A stretch of DNA of 64,000 nucleotides from Reticulitermes speratus (lineage: Eukaryota; Arthropoda; Insecta; Blattodea; Rhinotermitidae). The stretch's first letter is position 1; the number at the start of each line of letters is the position of its first letter. The notes under the pieces were generated by a model that did not search any database, was not told the origin of the DNA, and worked only from the letters and a program-made list of their open reading frames with translations. The stretch covers positions 43,003,980-43,067,979 of the forward strand of contig JAJKFL010000042.1 of the NCBI GenBank assembly GCA_021186555.1, given 5' to 3'. Positions 51,600 through 62,236 of the stretch are shown one piece after another. Position numbers and translations under genes: made by a program.

Positions 51600-51907
51600 A
51601 AGCCGGCATAGATCAGTCGGTATAGCTACTTGGCCACGGGCTCTAGCGCCAGGATGCCGTAGTTCGATTACCGCCAGAGGCAGATTTTTCTCTTTTCCAC
51701 AGCATCCGTAGCAGCTGTGGGGCTCCACTCAGTCTCCTGTCCAATGGACACCAAGCGTTGTGTGTCTGGGGTTAATGCTGCCGGGGCCTGAATCCCACCA
51801 CTCACCTTCGTCCGTGGCCTAGGTTATAAACGCTGTACCGTCACTCCCCCATGCGTTAGTGGCTTGCTGCTTAATTAATCACACAGATAAGTCTACCTTT
51901 ACCTTTA
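51600..51907 (+). repeat. SINE family A
   Basis: 'gccggcatagatcagtcggt', 'tagttcgattaccgcca', 'ggggctccactcagtctcc', 'gtctggggttaatgctgccg' and the tail 'gtctacctttacctttat'. Moderately diverged. Confidence 0.82.
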
Positions 51908-53139
51908 TTGCGTTAAGTGACAATAAATTACGTATTTTAGAAAACGCCATGTTTACTTCTTTCGAATTTTCGTTTTTAATTCGTAACTTTATCGTTTCTA
52001 GCGGTCACTAATGTGACATAAATAACGCGGAACAAAGTACAAACCTCGCAGAAACACTGCTTCTATTTCTCTTAGTGTAATTAACCTGATAATAACAACA
52101 ATAGGGAGGAGACAAATGGGCTACTGTGCGTGTGGCCTATAGACATAGGGGAGACGAGCGTGACATATAGCTTACAGGGGTTGGAGGTTACTTTTATGAA
52201 ACATTACCACGAGACCCTGTGGATTGTTTTGATAATTCACCCTCTGTTTTTTAAGCAGACATGTTTAATGCATCTTTCGTTGTGTCAGTAGCGCCTTAAG
52301 CCTAAGTGTTGTTTGTGCTTTAAGGCTAAAGCACTGTCTTCATACAGCATTGTCACATAGGTGGCCAAGAAATTCCTGCAGTTTGTAAACTCTAAGGTTA
52401 TATAATATAATATAATTATACCAAGATCCCACCATAGTTACTGTCCTCAGCCAGATGAATGTCACCCAATTCCTTTAATAGCAATTTAAATATTGTCTTA
52501 CCAACAGACTGATAAGTTCAAGTGGTAATGTTTATAACTTGCATTCTAGATGCCCCCTTTTCGAAAGTTGGCACGGGCACTATGAGATTTCAGGAGAGTA
52601 CATTGAATTATTCAAAGTCTCGTGGTAACTGTACAAACCGCCACGTTTAAAACTAGAAACTCTACACCGTGTGTTTGCGTGTGTCTTACATAAGTAAAAG
52701 TTTTATGTATGTAGATTTATTTTAGTCGCAGGCCGTGCAATGTCTCGGGAGGTTAGTCTCAGGGCCGTAATCGCGATGGCCACCGTTTGATTCTGGACCG
52801 TTTCAGATGAGATTTGTGGTGGATAAAGTGGCACTTGGCTTACCCCTGTCATTGTCACTCCACCAAGCTTCATACTCTTCATCATCTTAATATTACTCTT
52901 ATTAGCTGGACAAGCGGGTAAAGCCTGGAAACTTCAAACAAATTAATGTCGTTTTGGATATCGGGGAACATGAGGCAGAACATTATTTTTCACGCAGTTT
53001 TAGTCGACAAAGGGCTATGTGGGTCCTTGCTGTCATAAACCTTTCAACTCAATATTCCTTATCGTCTATTGGCGCTATATCGTCAGATTTAGTTACGTCA
53101 TTAAATAAACAACAAATAAATAACCTACGTTGACTTCAG
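51908..53139. other. Intergenic; SINE B scrap, otherwise unassigned
   Basis: Only the family B fragment (52733-52890) and a LINE-like scrap ('gtcctcagccagatgaatgt', 52442-52461) are recognised. Confidence 0.5.
52733..52890 (+). repeat. SINE family B, 3'-truncated and diverged
   Basis: 'aggccgtgcaatgtctcggg', 'ccaccgtttgattctggacc', 'ggataaagtggcacttgg' and 'cactccaccaagcttcatac'. Confidence 0.72.
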
Positions 53140-53262
53140 GCTTCCGCCGCAATGTTGATGAGACCCGTGAAAGTGGGACCGATACGTTGTACCGAAACGT
53201 CGGTAAAAAATTACCACACGACGCCCCGTAATATACCAGAAGAGCGCTGATCTAAATAAATA
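53140..53262 (+). repeat. Fold-back/hammerhead-like family fragment
   Basis: 'ttcaggcttccgccgcaatg', 'gacccgtgaaagtgggaccg', 'gttgtaccgaaacgtcggta' and 'aattaccacacgacgcc', like 58800-58930. Confidence 0.8.
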
Positions 53263-53269
53263 ACATTAT

Positions 53270-53420
53270 TCTCCCATCTATGCCCAGGTTTTCCAAGTGG
53301 CTTCTTCGCTTTAGACTTTGCGACCAAGGCTTTGTAGGCATTTACGTTTTGTCCACTGTGCATCACGTGTCCAATCATCTCACCTTCCGTAATTTGATTA
53401 GCCTAATAACGCATACATTG
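53270..53420 (-). mobile_element. LINE fragment
   Basis: 'ctcccatctatgcccaggtt', 'ttccaagtggcttcttcgct' and 'catcacgtgtccaatcatct' match the order of 55410-55530. Confidence 0.6.
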
Positions 53421-53839
53421 CTTAAACCTATGTGGTTGCCTATCGATTGGACTCGAGGATCTGTTCTTGTGAGAGGGGTGTGTGAGTGTGAAGAGTGAAT
53501 ATCATCACTGTGTTGAGGGTGAACGTGCTTCACTGCACTTTTATCAAGGGAAAAATAATCGTGGTGGATAATTGGAGAGGACGCGACGGAATGGAAGGCT
53601 TCCCCTATTGATCCGTCGAACTGATGTCCTCAGAACATCTTCGCACTATTGTCTTCAGTATAAAAGGATCCTCCACGTACTTCAGTAAGGCACTGCTGGC
53701 TGAATGAACTGTCTTTGTACGAACTTCCTGTTGTTTTCACATCGCATGCATATTTTCATCCGTACAAAATTTCGTCCGTGCCAATCACTTTTCTTTGTTG
53801 TAGATCTGCTTGTTTTCTAACAGAGGTTCTTGCAGCAAT

Positions 53840-54520
53840 AACTAACTCTATGGAGCAGAGTCGTTCTTTAGTTCACTGTCTTGTTCACAAGAACCCGCCC
53901 TTATCCCTATGTTCAGCCAGATTAATCCAGTCCACACCCTTCCATCCGATTTAAGATTTATTTTAATATGGTCCTCTTATCTACGGGACACGCGGTGGCG
54001 CAGTTGGTTGAGGCACTGCGCTACAAACCGGAACGTCGCGGGTTCGATTCCCGATGGTGTCATTGGAATTTTTCACTGACATAATCGTTTCGGTCGCACT
54101 CAGCCTCTAACAGAAATGAGTACCGGGAATCTTTCCTGGGGGTAAAGGCGGCCGGTGCATAGGGCTGACAACCTTACCACCTTCATGTGCCGATTATCTA
54201 AAAACCTGAAAGCCTCGACCTCCTGGAGCCCTAAGGGCCTTCCTAGGCCTGTATGGGACTGCTTTACCTCTTATCTACAGCTATATCTCCCAAGTGGTCT
54301 CTTTCCTACAGGTTTCCCCACCATTTCTGTTCTCCACCATACGTGCCACATTCTCTGCCAATCTCTTCGTCCTTGATTTGATCACTCTAATAATATGGTG
54401 AGGAGTACAAATCATGCATCTTCTCATTACGTTATATTCTTCCACCCTCCTGTTATTTCCTGTCTTTAGGCCCACAGTCTTCCTCAGCACCCTCTGCTCC
54501 AACACTCAGTTTGTGCTCCT
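53840..54520 (-). mobile_element. LINE tail interrupted by a SINE C insertion
   Basis: Part 1 (53840-53984): 'ctatggagcagagtcgttct', 'ttatccctatgttcagccag'. Part 2 (54279-54520): 'aagtggtctctttcctacag', 'gccacattctctgccaatct', 'cttgatttgatcactctaat'. The SINE sits between with a 12-base duplication, so the LINE is older than the SINE. Confidence 0.85.
53985..54266 (+). repeat. SINE family C, complete (282 bp, 12-bp duplication)
   Basis: Head 'gggacacgcggtggcgcagt' (box A), 'cgcgggttcgattcccgatg' (box B), 'cataatcgtttcggtcgcac', 'ctctaacagaaatgagtacc', 'tttcctgggggtaaaggcgg', 'ccgattatctaaaaacctga', end 'gactgcttta'. Duplication CCTCTTATCTAC at 53973-53984 and 54267-54278. Confidence 0.94.
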
Positions 54521-54539
54521 CCATATCAGACTACTAAAG

Positions 54540-54650
54540 CACTGACTTCTGGGCTGTGACACAGTGTAGTCTGGTAGCTGTTTACTGAAGTTTCGGCGGA
54601 GAATGCTGCCCCCATCTTCAGTCAGAACGCTATCTTAAAGATGAAGGGAG
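54540..54650 (-). repeat. Fold-back family fragment with CTGAAGA...GAAAC core
   Basis: On the minus strand: CTGACTGAAGATGGGGGCAG, a stem segment, then GCCGAAACTTCAGTAAACAG. CUGANGA and GAAA boxes are present and 'ACTGAAG' / 'CTTCAGT' can pair around them. Confidence 0.55.
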
Positions 54651-54754
54651 CGCGTTCAATGGAAACATTGGTAAGACTACATATTTAAGACAGAATTTTT
54701 TATCAGGCTTTCCTTTATATCCGGGAGGTCCCAAGTTTGAATTTAGGTAACAGA

Positions 54755-54980
54755 ATTGTCTATTCTGACATTTTTTATCTTCCTTACTCCTTCATCTGGG
54801 GTCCGCTTAGCCTCCTATTCAGTGGGTACATGGGTTCTTTCTAAAGCGGCCGCGACAATAAAACTGGTCACTCATCGCCATCTAATGCCGAGGTTATGAC
54901 TACATGGAGCTACACCTCCTTTCCCTCCTATGTCTTCGTGACGTGATGCTTAGTTAACTACAGGGACAATTTTACTTTTA
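54755..54980 (+). repeat. SINE family A, diverged
   Basis: 'gaggtcccaagtttgaattt', 'ctggggtccgcttagcctcc', 'ttcagtgggtacatgggttc', 'ctaatgccgaggttatgac', 'tagttaactacagggacaa' and 'ttttacttt'. Confidence 0.75.
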
Positions 54981-55192
54981 AGTTTATCTAGTAATAGAAG
55001 AGTTTTGGAAGAATGCCGGCTCTAGGACCACTGTCCTGATTGGTTCTTATCCTTCCCAAGCGTGCAGCGCACCTCCCTGCACGTGTTGTTTCCGGGGGGG
55101 AAGCCATGAATAATTACCGTGGCTAAAGCAGTTAGTTACAGTAGCGGCGGTTGACTGATGGCAGACTGTTTGCGCGGTCTTGTAGCCACGGG

Positions 55193-55660
55193 TATATCTA
55201 ACTAACTAACTAACTAACTAACTAACTCCATGGAGCAGAGTCCTTCTTGAGAAGTTAACAGGTCCTCAGCTAGTCAAGAAATTCCCCTCGTTTTGTGGAA
55301 CCCGAAGGTTCATTACCGCACTCACAAGAGCCCGCCACCTACCCCTATCCTGAGCCATATCAATCCAGTCTATGTCCCCCCATCCCACTTCTTGAAGATC
55401 CATTTTAATATTATCCTCCCATCTACGCCTGGGTCTTCCAAGTGATCTCCTTCCCTCAGGTCTCCTCACCAAAATCCTGTATGCACCTCTCCCCTCACCC
55501 ATACCTGCTACATGCCCCGCCCACCTCATTCTTCTTGATTTGATCACCCGAATAATATTTGGTGATGAGTATAGATCATTAAGTTCCTCGTTATGTAGTC
55601 TTCTCCAGTCCTCTGTTACCTCGTCCCTCTTAGGCCAGTCCAGGTCCGAGGCTTTGTATA
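55193..55660 (-). mobile_element. 3' end of a LINE with readable reverse-transcriptase tail
   Basis: Minus-strand frame 55266-55547 reads [58 protein letters not shown] and [18 protein letters not shown] to a stop. This tail is widespread in insect non-LTR elements. It ends in an (AACT)n simple repeat (55199-55227), the LINE tail. 5'-truncated; the open frame suggests a fairly young copy. Confidence 0.88.
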
Positions 55661-55889
55661 GTGGTTCGTAACATGGTAATTTTTTTACGGTGAGGAGTTG
55701 TTAGCACCTCGCCCAACCCCGAAGCTGGAGGTCCATCCCTTGTCGGCTGTCCGCGACTGCTTATTCTATGTATTCGCAGCTACCATCCATATCCAGAGGC
55801 CGTTCCTCCATCCGCAACCCGAGGACGCGCCATGCTGTGGTGACAGTGACACACTTACACATATCATGGACGGGTATATCTAGGCATAG

Positions 55890-56085
55890 CTAAAGTTGTC
55901 ACTGTGCACGCCATGAAGTCTTATAGGGGAGTGTAGGTGTAGCTCCACTCATTCGTAACGTCGGCACTAGATAGAGGTAAGCGGTGAACTTCACTCACCG
56001 GCCGCTCTACCCCCAGGGAAAGAGCCCCCATACCCATTGTTTAGGGGCTGGGTGGGCCCCACAACGTGCCTGGGCGTTTTAAACA
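55890..56085 (-). repeat. SINE family A (reverse)
   Basis: 'gttgtcactgtgcacgccat', 'gaagtcttataggggagtgt', 'gtaacgtcggcactagatag' and 'gagcccccatacccattgtt'. Confidence 0.8.
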
Positions 56086-56099
56086 AGAGTAAGATACCT

Positions 56100-56295
56100 C
56101 ACCCGGTTCTCCAGAAGGTCAGGACACAGAACCAAGGTTCCCCTTCATCAGTTACATTCCCACTGAGATAGTCACTGCGTGAGTCTGGAGGGACGACGAA
56201 AACTGAGTCGTAATAGCTAGTGTCTCTGTTGGTATTCGAAACAGACACCTCCAGAAATGAACGCAGTAGCATTACCGCTTGAGCCAGCATGCTAA
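56100..56295 (-). repeat. tRNA-headed repeat fragment (family D-like)
   Basis: 'ggtattcgaaacagacacct' (box B complement) and 'cgcagtagcattaccgcttg' followed by 'agccagca' (box A complement) read as a reverse tRNA-type head. Relationship to the other D copies is weak. Confidence 0.4.
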
Positions 56296-56748
56296 ATTTC
56301 TTGCTGTTTCTAAAGTAAACTTGAAAATGTGTGTATTTGTTTGTTAACGATAGGTGAACACCGAATGTGCAATATTGGAAAGGTGCAATCTACACCTCAC
56401 AGAAAACACACGCTTTCTTTGTATTTTTGCATTGTCAGTGATTTTATTCTGAGGCCAGGGAATGAAGTCCCGTGAATTGTGTGAATGGCGACGGTTGAGG
56501 CTTCCTGTTCTCAGCCTACTCCGGCATTGTGTTCCATTTCTGGCCTATGTCAACCAGACCAGAGCACTTGTCGCTAAGTCATTGACTCTTAGTACTTTTG
56601 TGAACAGAATGACTGGACGATTTGAGGGGAGTAGGGGGAAGCACGCTGGAGGGAGACGTGGAGGATGACGATCCATGGGATTTCTATCATTCCCTGGAAC
56701 ATTTTTGTTTTGTACAGCTGTCTTTCCTTTACTAAACCTGCAGCCATT

Positions 56749-57034
56749 TTTTTTTTGTGGAGAAGGGCCCCGCAGCAGATGCTACGGACGCACCGCAGCC
56801 TTGAGACTTATTATGATAAAGACGAAGAGAAAGATGATCAATTTTTTCATTTTTCCAAGTAATGGAGCAGCGGTGGAATGAAATTGACAGGGGAAAACCG
56901 AAGTACTCGGAGAAAAACCTTTCCCAATGCCACTTTGTCCACCACAAATCCCACATGGACTTACCCGGTATCGAACCCCGGGCCTCCGCGGTGGGAGGCC
57001 GGCGACTAACCGCCTGAGCCATGGCACGGCCGAC
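56749..57034 (-). repeat. SINE family B (reverse), 14-bp duplication
   Basis: T run, 'gtggagaagggccccgcagc', 'aatgccactttgtccaccac', 'cggtatcgaaccccgggcct' and 'ctgagccatggcacggccga'. Duplication AACCTGCAG(C/T)CATT at 56735-56748 and 57035-57048. Confidence 0.92.
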
Positions 57035-57189
57035 AACCTGCAGTCATTCTGTTAAGTTCTTTACACGTCCCATTGCGTGTTACATATGGACCTGAGTCGC
57101 TATAAATGGGCGATAGGTGGTGGACTGGACAGTGAAGCGATTTTGACAAATTTGAGCCTCTTCAGTTTCAGCACAGAGAACGCAACACG

Positions 57190-57500
57190 TAATGTGACCA
57201 TTCAAAACAAACGTGCGACATGGCGGCGGTGACTATGAAGATGGAGGCCTCCGATGGCTCCGAGACATCGGTACTTATCAAATCAGGCTACACTGTGTCT
57301 ATAGCTACAGAAGACGGTACCTACATCGGTACTTATCTATCAGGCTACACTGTGTCATATACCAGAAGACGGTACCTACATCGGTACTTATCTATCAGGC
57401 TACACTGTGTCATATACCAGAAGACGGTACCTACCATCCTTCGTCAATACGTAAGTAACGTTGTACGGGAAAGCGGTCGAATCCCCGAATGCCGTCGCCT
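57190..57500 (+). repeat. Fold-back family segment with 55-bp tandem duplication
   Basis: 'gactatgaagatggaggcct', 'ccgagacatcggtacttatc' and 'aggctacactgtgtc' follow the family order. Then 'ggtacctacatcggtactta' to 'cataccagaagac'-like sequence repeats with period 55 (57316, 57371, 57426). Two overlapping open frames (57213-57458, 57220-57504) come from the repeats and are not taken as genes. Confidence 0.7.
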
Positions 57501-57746
57501 GTAGAAAATATATCACTGAATATGTTCGGAAGTCATATTTTTAGCCATGCTGTAGCAGTCAACTGTCCACGCTTGTTGGAGTTTACGTGTGTGTGTGGTG
57601 TGTGGAACACGTGTACCAGGAGTCTGTTGCCGGTACCACCGCGGCACGCTTGTCATTTGTCTGTTGCCGGTACATGCTGCATCTTGCACTTTTACTGTAC
57701 TAGCTTTCTGGTTTTGTGCAAAATGGCCGTTTGTTGAATCGAAGTA

Positions 57747-57928
57747 CAGTATGACCCGGTTATAACGACATCGGTTTATACGACACCTCGTCTATAACGT
57801 CAGATATTCTGTGGTACCAATTAATTCGTCACTGTTAACCTAAAATTTACTTCTGGGTTATAACGACACTCGTTTATAACGACATATAATCTTCAGCCCT
57901 TTCATGACGTTACAACCGAGTTCAACTG
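57747..57928. repeat. pogo/Tigger-type MITE (182 bp, TA duplication)
   Basis: Ends CAGTATGACCCGGTTATAAC and GTTACAACCGAGTTCAACTG are inverted; flanking TA at 57745-57746 and 57929-57930. Interior 'gacacctcgtctataacgtc' and 'tgtggtaccaattaattcg' recur at 63628-63816 in the opposite direction. Confidence 0.9.
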
Positions 57929-58079
57929 TAGTTTGGTTATTCCGTGACAACGTGTTATTGCGATATATAATAAAACGGCATTATCGGTTGAAAGTCCCTG
58001 GAAACATGTACAAGGCCCGAACTATAGTTTATTATTATTGCTATAATTATTATTAAATCATTATTTAATTATTATTAGG

Positions 58080-58367
58080 GGCTGGGATGGCGTGGCCGGT
58101 ATAGCACTCGCTATGGGCTGGACGTTCCGGTATCGAATCGCGGTGGGGTCGAGATTTTCCGAACCCTTCCAGACCGATCCTGGGGCCCACCCAGCCTCCT
58201 ATACAATGAGTACCGTGTGTCTTTCCCGGGGGTAAAGCGGCCGGGGCGTGGCGTTAACCACCCACCCCAACTAGCTCCGTGGTTAAAGAAAGATTAGAGC
58301 TATACCTCTACTCCCCCTCTGGGCCTTCATGGCAGGTTATAGGGTGAAATTTACCTTTACCTTTCAT
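58080..58367 (+). repeat. SINE family A
   Basis: 'gcgtggccggtatagcactc', 'cggtatcgaatcgcggtggg', 'tcctggggcccacccagcct', 'tcccgggggtaaagcggccg', 'agagctatacctctactccc', tail 'atttacctttacctttc'. CpG-rich. Confidence 0.9.
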
Positions 58368-58694
58368 TATTATTAGACTGTTATTATCATCATCCAAACT
58401 TCGACGCAAACATTTTGAGCTCTTTACAGATTTGAAGAAAAATGTAATGATAATTTTTCGTACATAGTTTAAAAAATGAACGTCGTATAGCGAATTGTGG
58501 CAGAACTGGCGGATACAGACGTGCGTGTTGTGCGAGTATGAGATTTGCTGGGAAAAACAAACACGTTCTGTTTAAATAATATAATTATTTCGAATTCTGT
58601 AATAATTGTCGTCGTGCGTTTATGTATCTGACATGCAAATGAAAGTATAGATAACAAAATTCTGTGCAGGTTATGACTTATTGACTGCGTTGTG
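58368..58694. other. Intergenic, unassigned
   Basis: AT-rich; no reading frame or repeat is recognised. Confidence 0.5.
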
Positions 58695-58935
58695 ATAAAA
58701 TCGGTGGTCTTCTGGGTAATTACACGGCGTCGTGTGGTAATTATTTACCGACGTTTCGGGACAACGTGTCGGTCCCATCTTCACGGGTCAAGATTCAGAG
58801 TAGCCGGAATCTTGACCCGTGAAGATGGGACCGACACGTTGTCCCGAAACGTCGGTAAATAATTACCACACGACGCCGTGTAATTACCCAGAAGACCACA
58901 GATTTCATCAACATCGCGGCGGAAGCCTGAAATCA
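58695..58935. repeat. Complete fold-back element, nearly perfect palindrome
   Basis: Left arm 58703-58800 and right arm 58808-58900 are inverted: 'gtcttctgggtaattacacg' against 'cgtgtaattacccagaagac', 'taccgacgtttcgggacaac' against 'gttgtcccgaaacgtcggta', 'tcttcacgggtcaagattc' against 'gaatcttgacccgtgaaga'. The loop is about 10 bases. Each arm holds a GAAGATGGGAC...GTCCCGAAACG core. After the right arm comes 'tcaacatcgcggcggaagcc'. Confidence 0.9.
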
Positions 58936-59029
58936 AGGTGCGTTGTGATAAGTCTGCCCAATTTGGGAAAGAAAAACGTTTATTTCCTTGTCTGATGTAA
59001 TTGAAGGATTGAAAACTTCTTTGGAACTT

Positions 59030-59212
59030 TATGCCTCGGTCGCCTTCTCCGGGGTGTAATGCCACTGTTACCGTTTGAATAGAAGGCTGATTAGGCCCCA
59101 CAGCCTGTTAAATAATTTAGACAAAAACAGCTATCTGCAGCTAGGAATGTGCAGTGATTCCTAGCTGTCTGTTCAGTAGTGTAATCACTATACTGACTGA
59201 GCTATCCCGAGA
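59030..59212 (-). repeat. SINE family A, diverged (reverse)
   Basis: 'cgccttctccggggtgtaat', 'gaaggctgattaggccccac' and head complement 'ctatactgactgagctatcc'. Confidence 0.7.
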
Positions 59213-59499
59213 GCAAAACATTCTGTGTCCATAAAGTACCCCAGTTGGTAAAGACAAAGACTTGGCTGGCACATACTCTTCGAACTGGGAACAGATAAAT
59301 TAGTATTTCTCGGAGGAGAGCAGTGTTAATGCAAAAAGGGTGTAAGGTACATAGAAAACTGTTTGTCATTCGGATTCGTGACTTGGAATAATCTACATTG
59401 ATCATCCTTAGTTTTCCCCAAGCTAGATTTTCAGTTAAAATTGCATGTAATATGATAAAGGCAAAAGCTTAAATCATCCCTTTGTTTGATTAAGACGAC

Positions 59500-59722
59500 A
59501 TGAAGACGTATGGTGGAGTGGAGGTATAACTCAGCTCATCCTAAATTTCAGCACGAGTGCGTGTTACGCGACTTTAAGCGTTGTGTAAGAGGATGGATGT
59601 CAGCGCCGGTCTGGATGCTGCAGAAGGAAAAGTAATTTGTACCCCTATAGGGAATGTAACTCCGATTTCCCTTGATTCCAGTTCGTGGCCGAGTCACTAT
59701 ACTGACTGAGCTATCCTGGATA
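59500..59722 (-). repeat. SINE family A, diverged (reverse)
   Basis: 'catgaagacgtatggtggag', 'gccggtctggatgctgcag' and head complement 'gtcactatactgactgagct'. It abuts the RTE tail that follows. Confidence 0.75.
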
Positions 59723-59725
59723 ACA

Positions 59726-59832
59726 TTCATTCATTCTGTAGTCTGTCTTACGACAGGTCCGTAGCCTCTTCCAAAGCGAGTTCTCCACAGGGTGCGATCT
59801 AGTGCTTCCTCTTTCAATTTCCAGCATCTTTT
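59726..59832 (-). mobile_element. RTE tail fragment, same family as 29974-32898
   Basis: 'cattcattcattctgtagtc', 'tgtcttacgacaggtccgta' and 'gcctcttccaaagcgagttc' are the reverse complement of 32780-32895, nearly identical. Strongly 5'-truncated. Confidence 0.93.
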
Positions 59833-60324
59833 CTTATAACATTAGCATGATATAAATCCAATTACATCAACAGACCACAAAGACAATCGATTTTGCTATT
59901 CAAGAATTCATAGATGTGTAAGACGAGGAAGCTCTAAGAGTACTTTTAGTAAAATTTCCCTGCTTGAAGACCAAAATTTCTCACAGATGTTCGAAGTCCG
60001 TTCCCGGTCAAACCTCCCCCCCCCCCCCAACATAATTATACGTTGATAATAAAAAATTAAAATGTCACACCTACAGCAACATGTTTCGGCTTCATATGTT
60101 AAGACGAGATGTGTTGCTGTGGTTGCGATATTTGATTTCAGTATATAGTTGTGTTGCCAGTTGTACCATTGTTTATATAACTCACATGAAGTTAACCTTA
60201 TGACATAATTGCTGCATGATTTATTACGGCACACGTATTAATTAAAGCAGTTGCTTGGAATTCAGGTTGAGAATAACATCTGTTGTGATAAGGAAACCTC
60301 CCAGCAATCTCCATGTGATTTGTT

Positions 60325-60564
60325 CAGTATAGTAATACGGTACGGTTTGGGCGACGGCGGAATGGACGTTCGATTCCCAGCAGTGGCAGAGTTTGTTCTC
60401 TAAAGCGTCCAGACCGATTCTGGGGCCCCACCCAGCCTCCAAATCAACGGACACCGGGGCTGTCTCCTTAGGGGATAAATTGGTCGGAGCGTGAAGTTGA
60501 TCACCCCATTCTAATGCCGAGTTTAAGAATCTGTGATCTCTCACGTACTTTCGTGGCGTGGTGC
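60325..60564 (+). repeat. SINE family A, diverged
   Basis: 'gacgttcgattcccagcagt', 'cgattctggggccccaccca', 'cacccc' and 'attctaatgccgagtttaag'. It ends where the M1 MITE begins. Poly(C) lies upstream at 60007-60019. Confidence 0.75.
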
Positions 60565-60568
60565 TTAA

Positions 60569-61333
60569 CGCTTTAAATACCAGTGGTTACTATATGTACC
60601 AGCAGGTTTAACATTCAAAAATTCTGCATTCTGCCCACACAGTATACTTATGGGTTTTTTTTATGGATATCAGAAAAAACAGGGATTATTTCCATGTACA
60701 AGGTTAACTGGCTTTAGGCGCTTTCGAAAAATTGCGAAAACCGACTATTAGCTTCGTCATGTCTGTCTGTCCAGCCGTCTGGCTCTCTGTCCTCATGGAA
60801 CAACTCGGCTCCCACAGGACGGATTTTCATGAAGTTTGGTACTTGAGTATCTTTCGAAAACCTGCCGAAAAAAATTGAAGCTTGATTAAAATCTGCAAGA
60901 ATAACGGGTACTTTACGTGATGACCTGTTTAGATTTATGATAATATCTCGCTCAATTCTTCCTGGAATGAGAAATATTTCAGACAAAAGTTGTAGAGAAA
61001 ATCAAAACACGTATTTTATGATCAATAAATTGTTTTCGAGAATGTTGCCGTTTTGAAATAATGTGGAGAAATATGGTAGAGCAGCCAGAGACCACAGGTG
61101 ACAATAGCACGCATGCGCTTTGCGTGCTGGATAACTAAGGCTACAGACACACACTCAGAATATGTAATACTTATTGCTTTTCCACGGCAATAATGGTTAG
61201 GCGAAAGCGCCTCGATGTTACGTTTATACGTACATTGTCTGTTTTGTTATAACCTAGATGGAATTTGTCTACTGTGCGGTACGAACTGAATCTTTAAATC
61301 AAATTCAGGTTAATCCCAGTCTTTAAAGATTTC
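60569..61333. repeat. piggyBac-like MITE M1 split by an M2 MITE
   Basis: Left M1 part 60569-60713 (after TTAA 60565-60568; 'ccagtggttactatatgtac'). M2 from about 60714 to 61247. Right M1 part from about 61248 ('gatggaatttgtctactgtg' ... 'gtctttaaag'). The M1 parts join in the correct order, so M2 is the younger insertion. Confidence 0.85.
60714..61247 (+). repeat. MITE family M2, CpG-rich reference copy, nested in M1
   Basis: Begins TTAGGCGCTTTCGAAAAATT; near the right end GCGAAAGCGCC (61201-61211) is inverted to the left end. 'ggctcccacaggacggattt', 'gcgtgctggataactaaggc' and 'attgcttttccacggcaata' match the decayed copies in LYST introns. Confidence 0.85.
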
Positions 61334-62229
61334 CTTAATCACAGAAACACATTCTTATTCGATTTATAACAAAATTAAATAACTGGTAACTACAACACTC
61401 AGATCACTTTTGCACAAACAAGCTGTGTTTCTCCAAATGTTGAAGCCCGACATCTTTTCCATTAACACGGACCGAAGTCAACCACGGTTAATATTTACTC
61501 GTTTTGATGGAAGGGAAGGAGCTGACGCGCTGCTTCTGTGCGTCTTGTCTACAACCCTTTATGGGGTTTGGGGAGATGATGGCTGGCTGGTCCAGATGGG
61601 TAGGAGACCTTTTAGTACATCCCCAGAAGCTTTACCTTAGAACTACAGGGTGACTCAGTCTAGTGTACATTCACCCCTGTCCGAGTCCCAGAATGTTCAG
61701 TCTTTACCAACTTTGAATATGGCTATTATTTTAACAATTTTAAACACGAATTTTATTTAATAAATGATTCAAAATTTATATCGTACCTCACAGTAAAACA
61801 CACTCTCCTTTAAAAAATTTCTGGCCAGTAAGAGAAACTAGTGGTAGATGGGTGGATAATGTGGCAATAATTCTTAAAGATGCAGATGTGTCAGAGAACT
61901 ATAATCGGACTGTTTGACCCTGACGATGAAGACACTGCAGTCATTTGAAAAGTAGGGAACTGTATACCCAACGACACAGCTTGACAGCCAGAAGACTTGA
62001 ATCTTCATCAGTATTGCTGTGAGAACCTAAAACGTCTCATGGCTTGGTGTCGCGCAGTTAGGAATTTGTCGCGGGTTATTTTGAACACTCATAAAAGTTG
62101 GAGTTGTTTGTTAGACTGTTAGCTTATCAAGAAGGGCTTTGCTTTTTTCAGTTTCTTTTGTGTGACCTCTAAATGGTTTGAATTAAATCTAAAAAATATT
62201 CTAAAATCGTCACTAAAAAAGCCCGTACG
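61334..62229. other. Intergenic, unassigned
   Basis: Short open frames only (61410-61640, 76 codons, no resemblance). A second weak SINE-free AT-rich part runs to 62229. Confidence 0.45.
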
Positions 62230-62236
62230 TGGTTTT

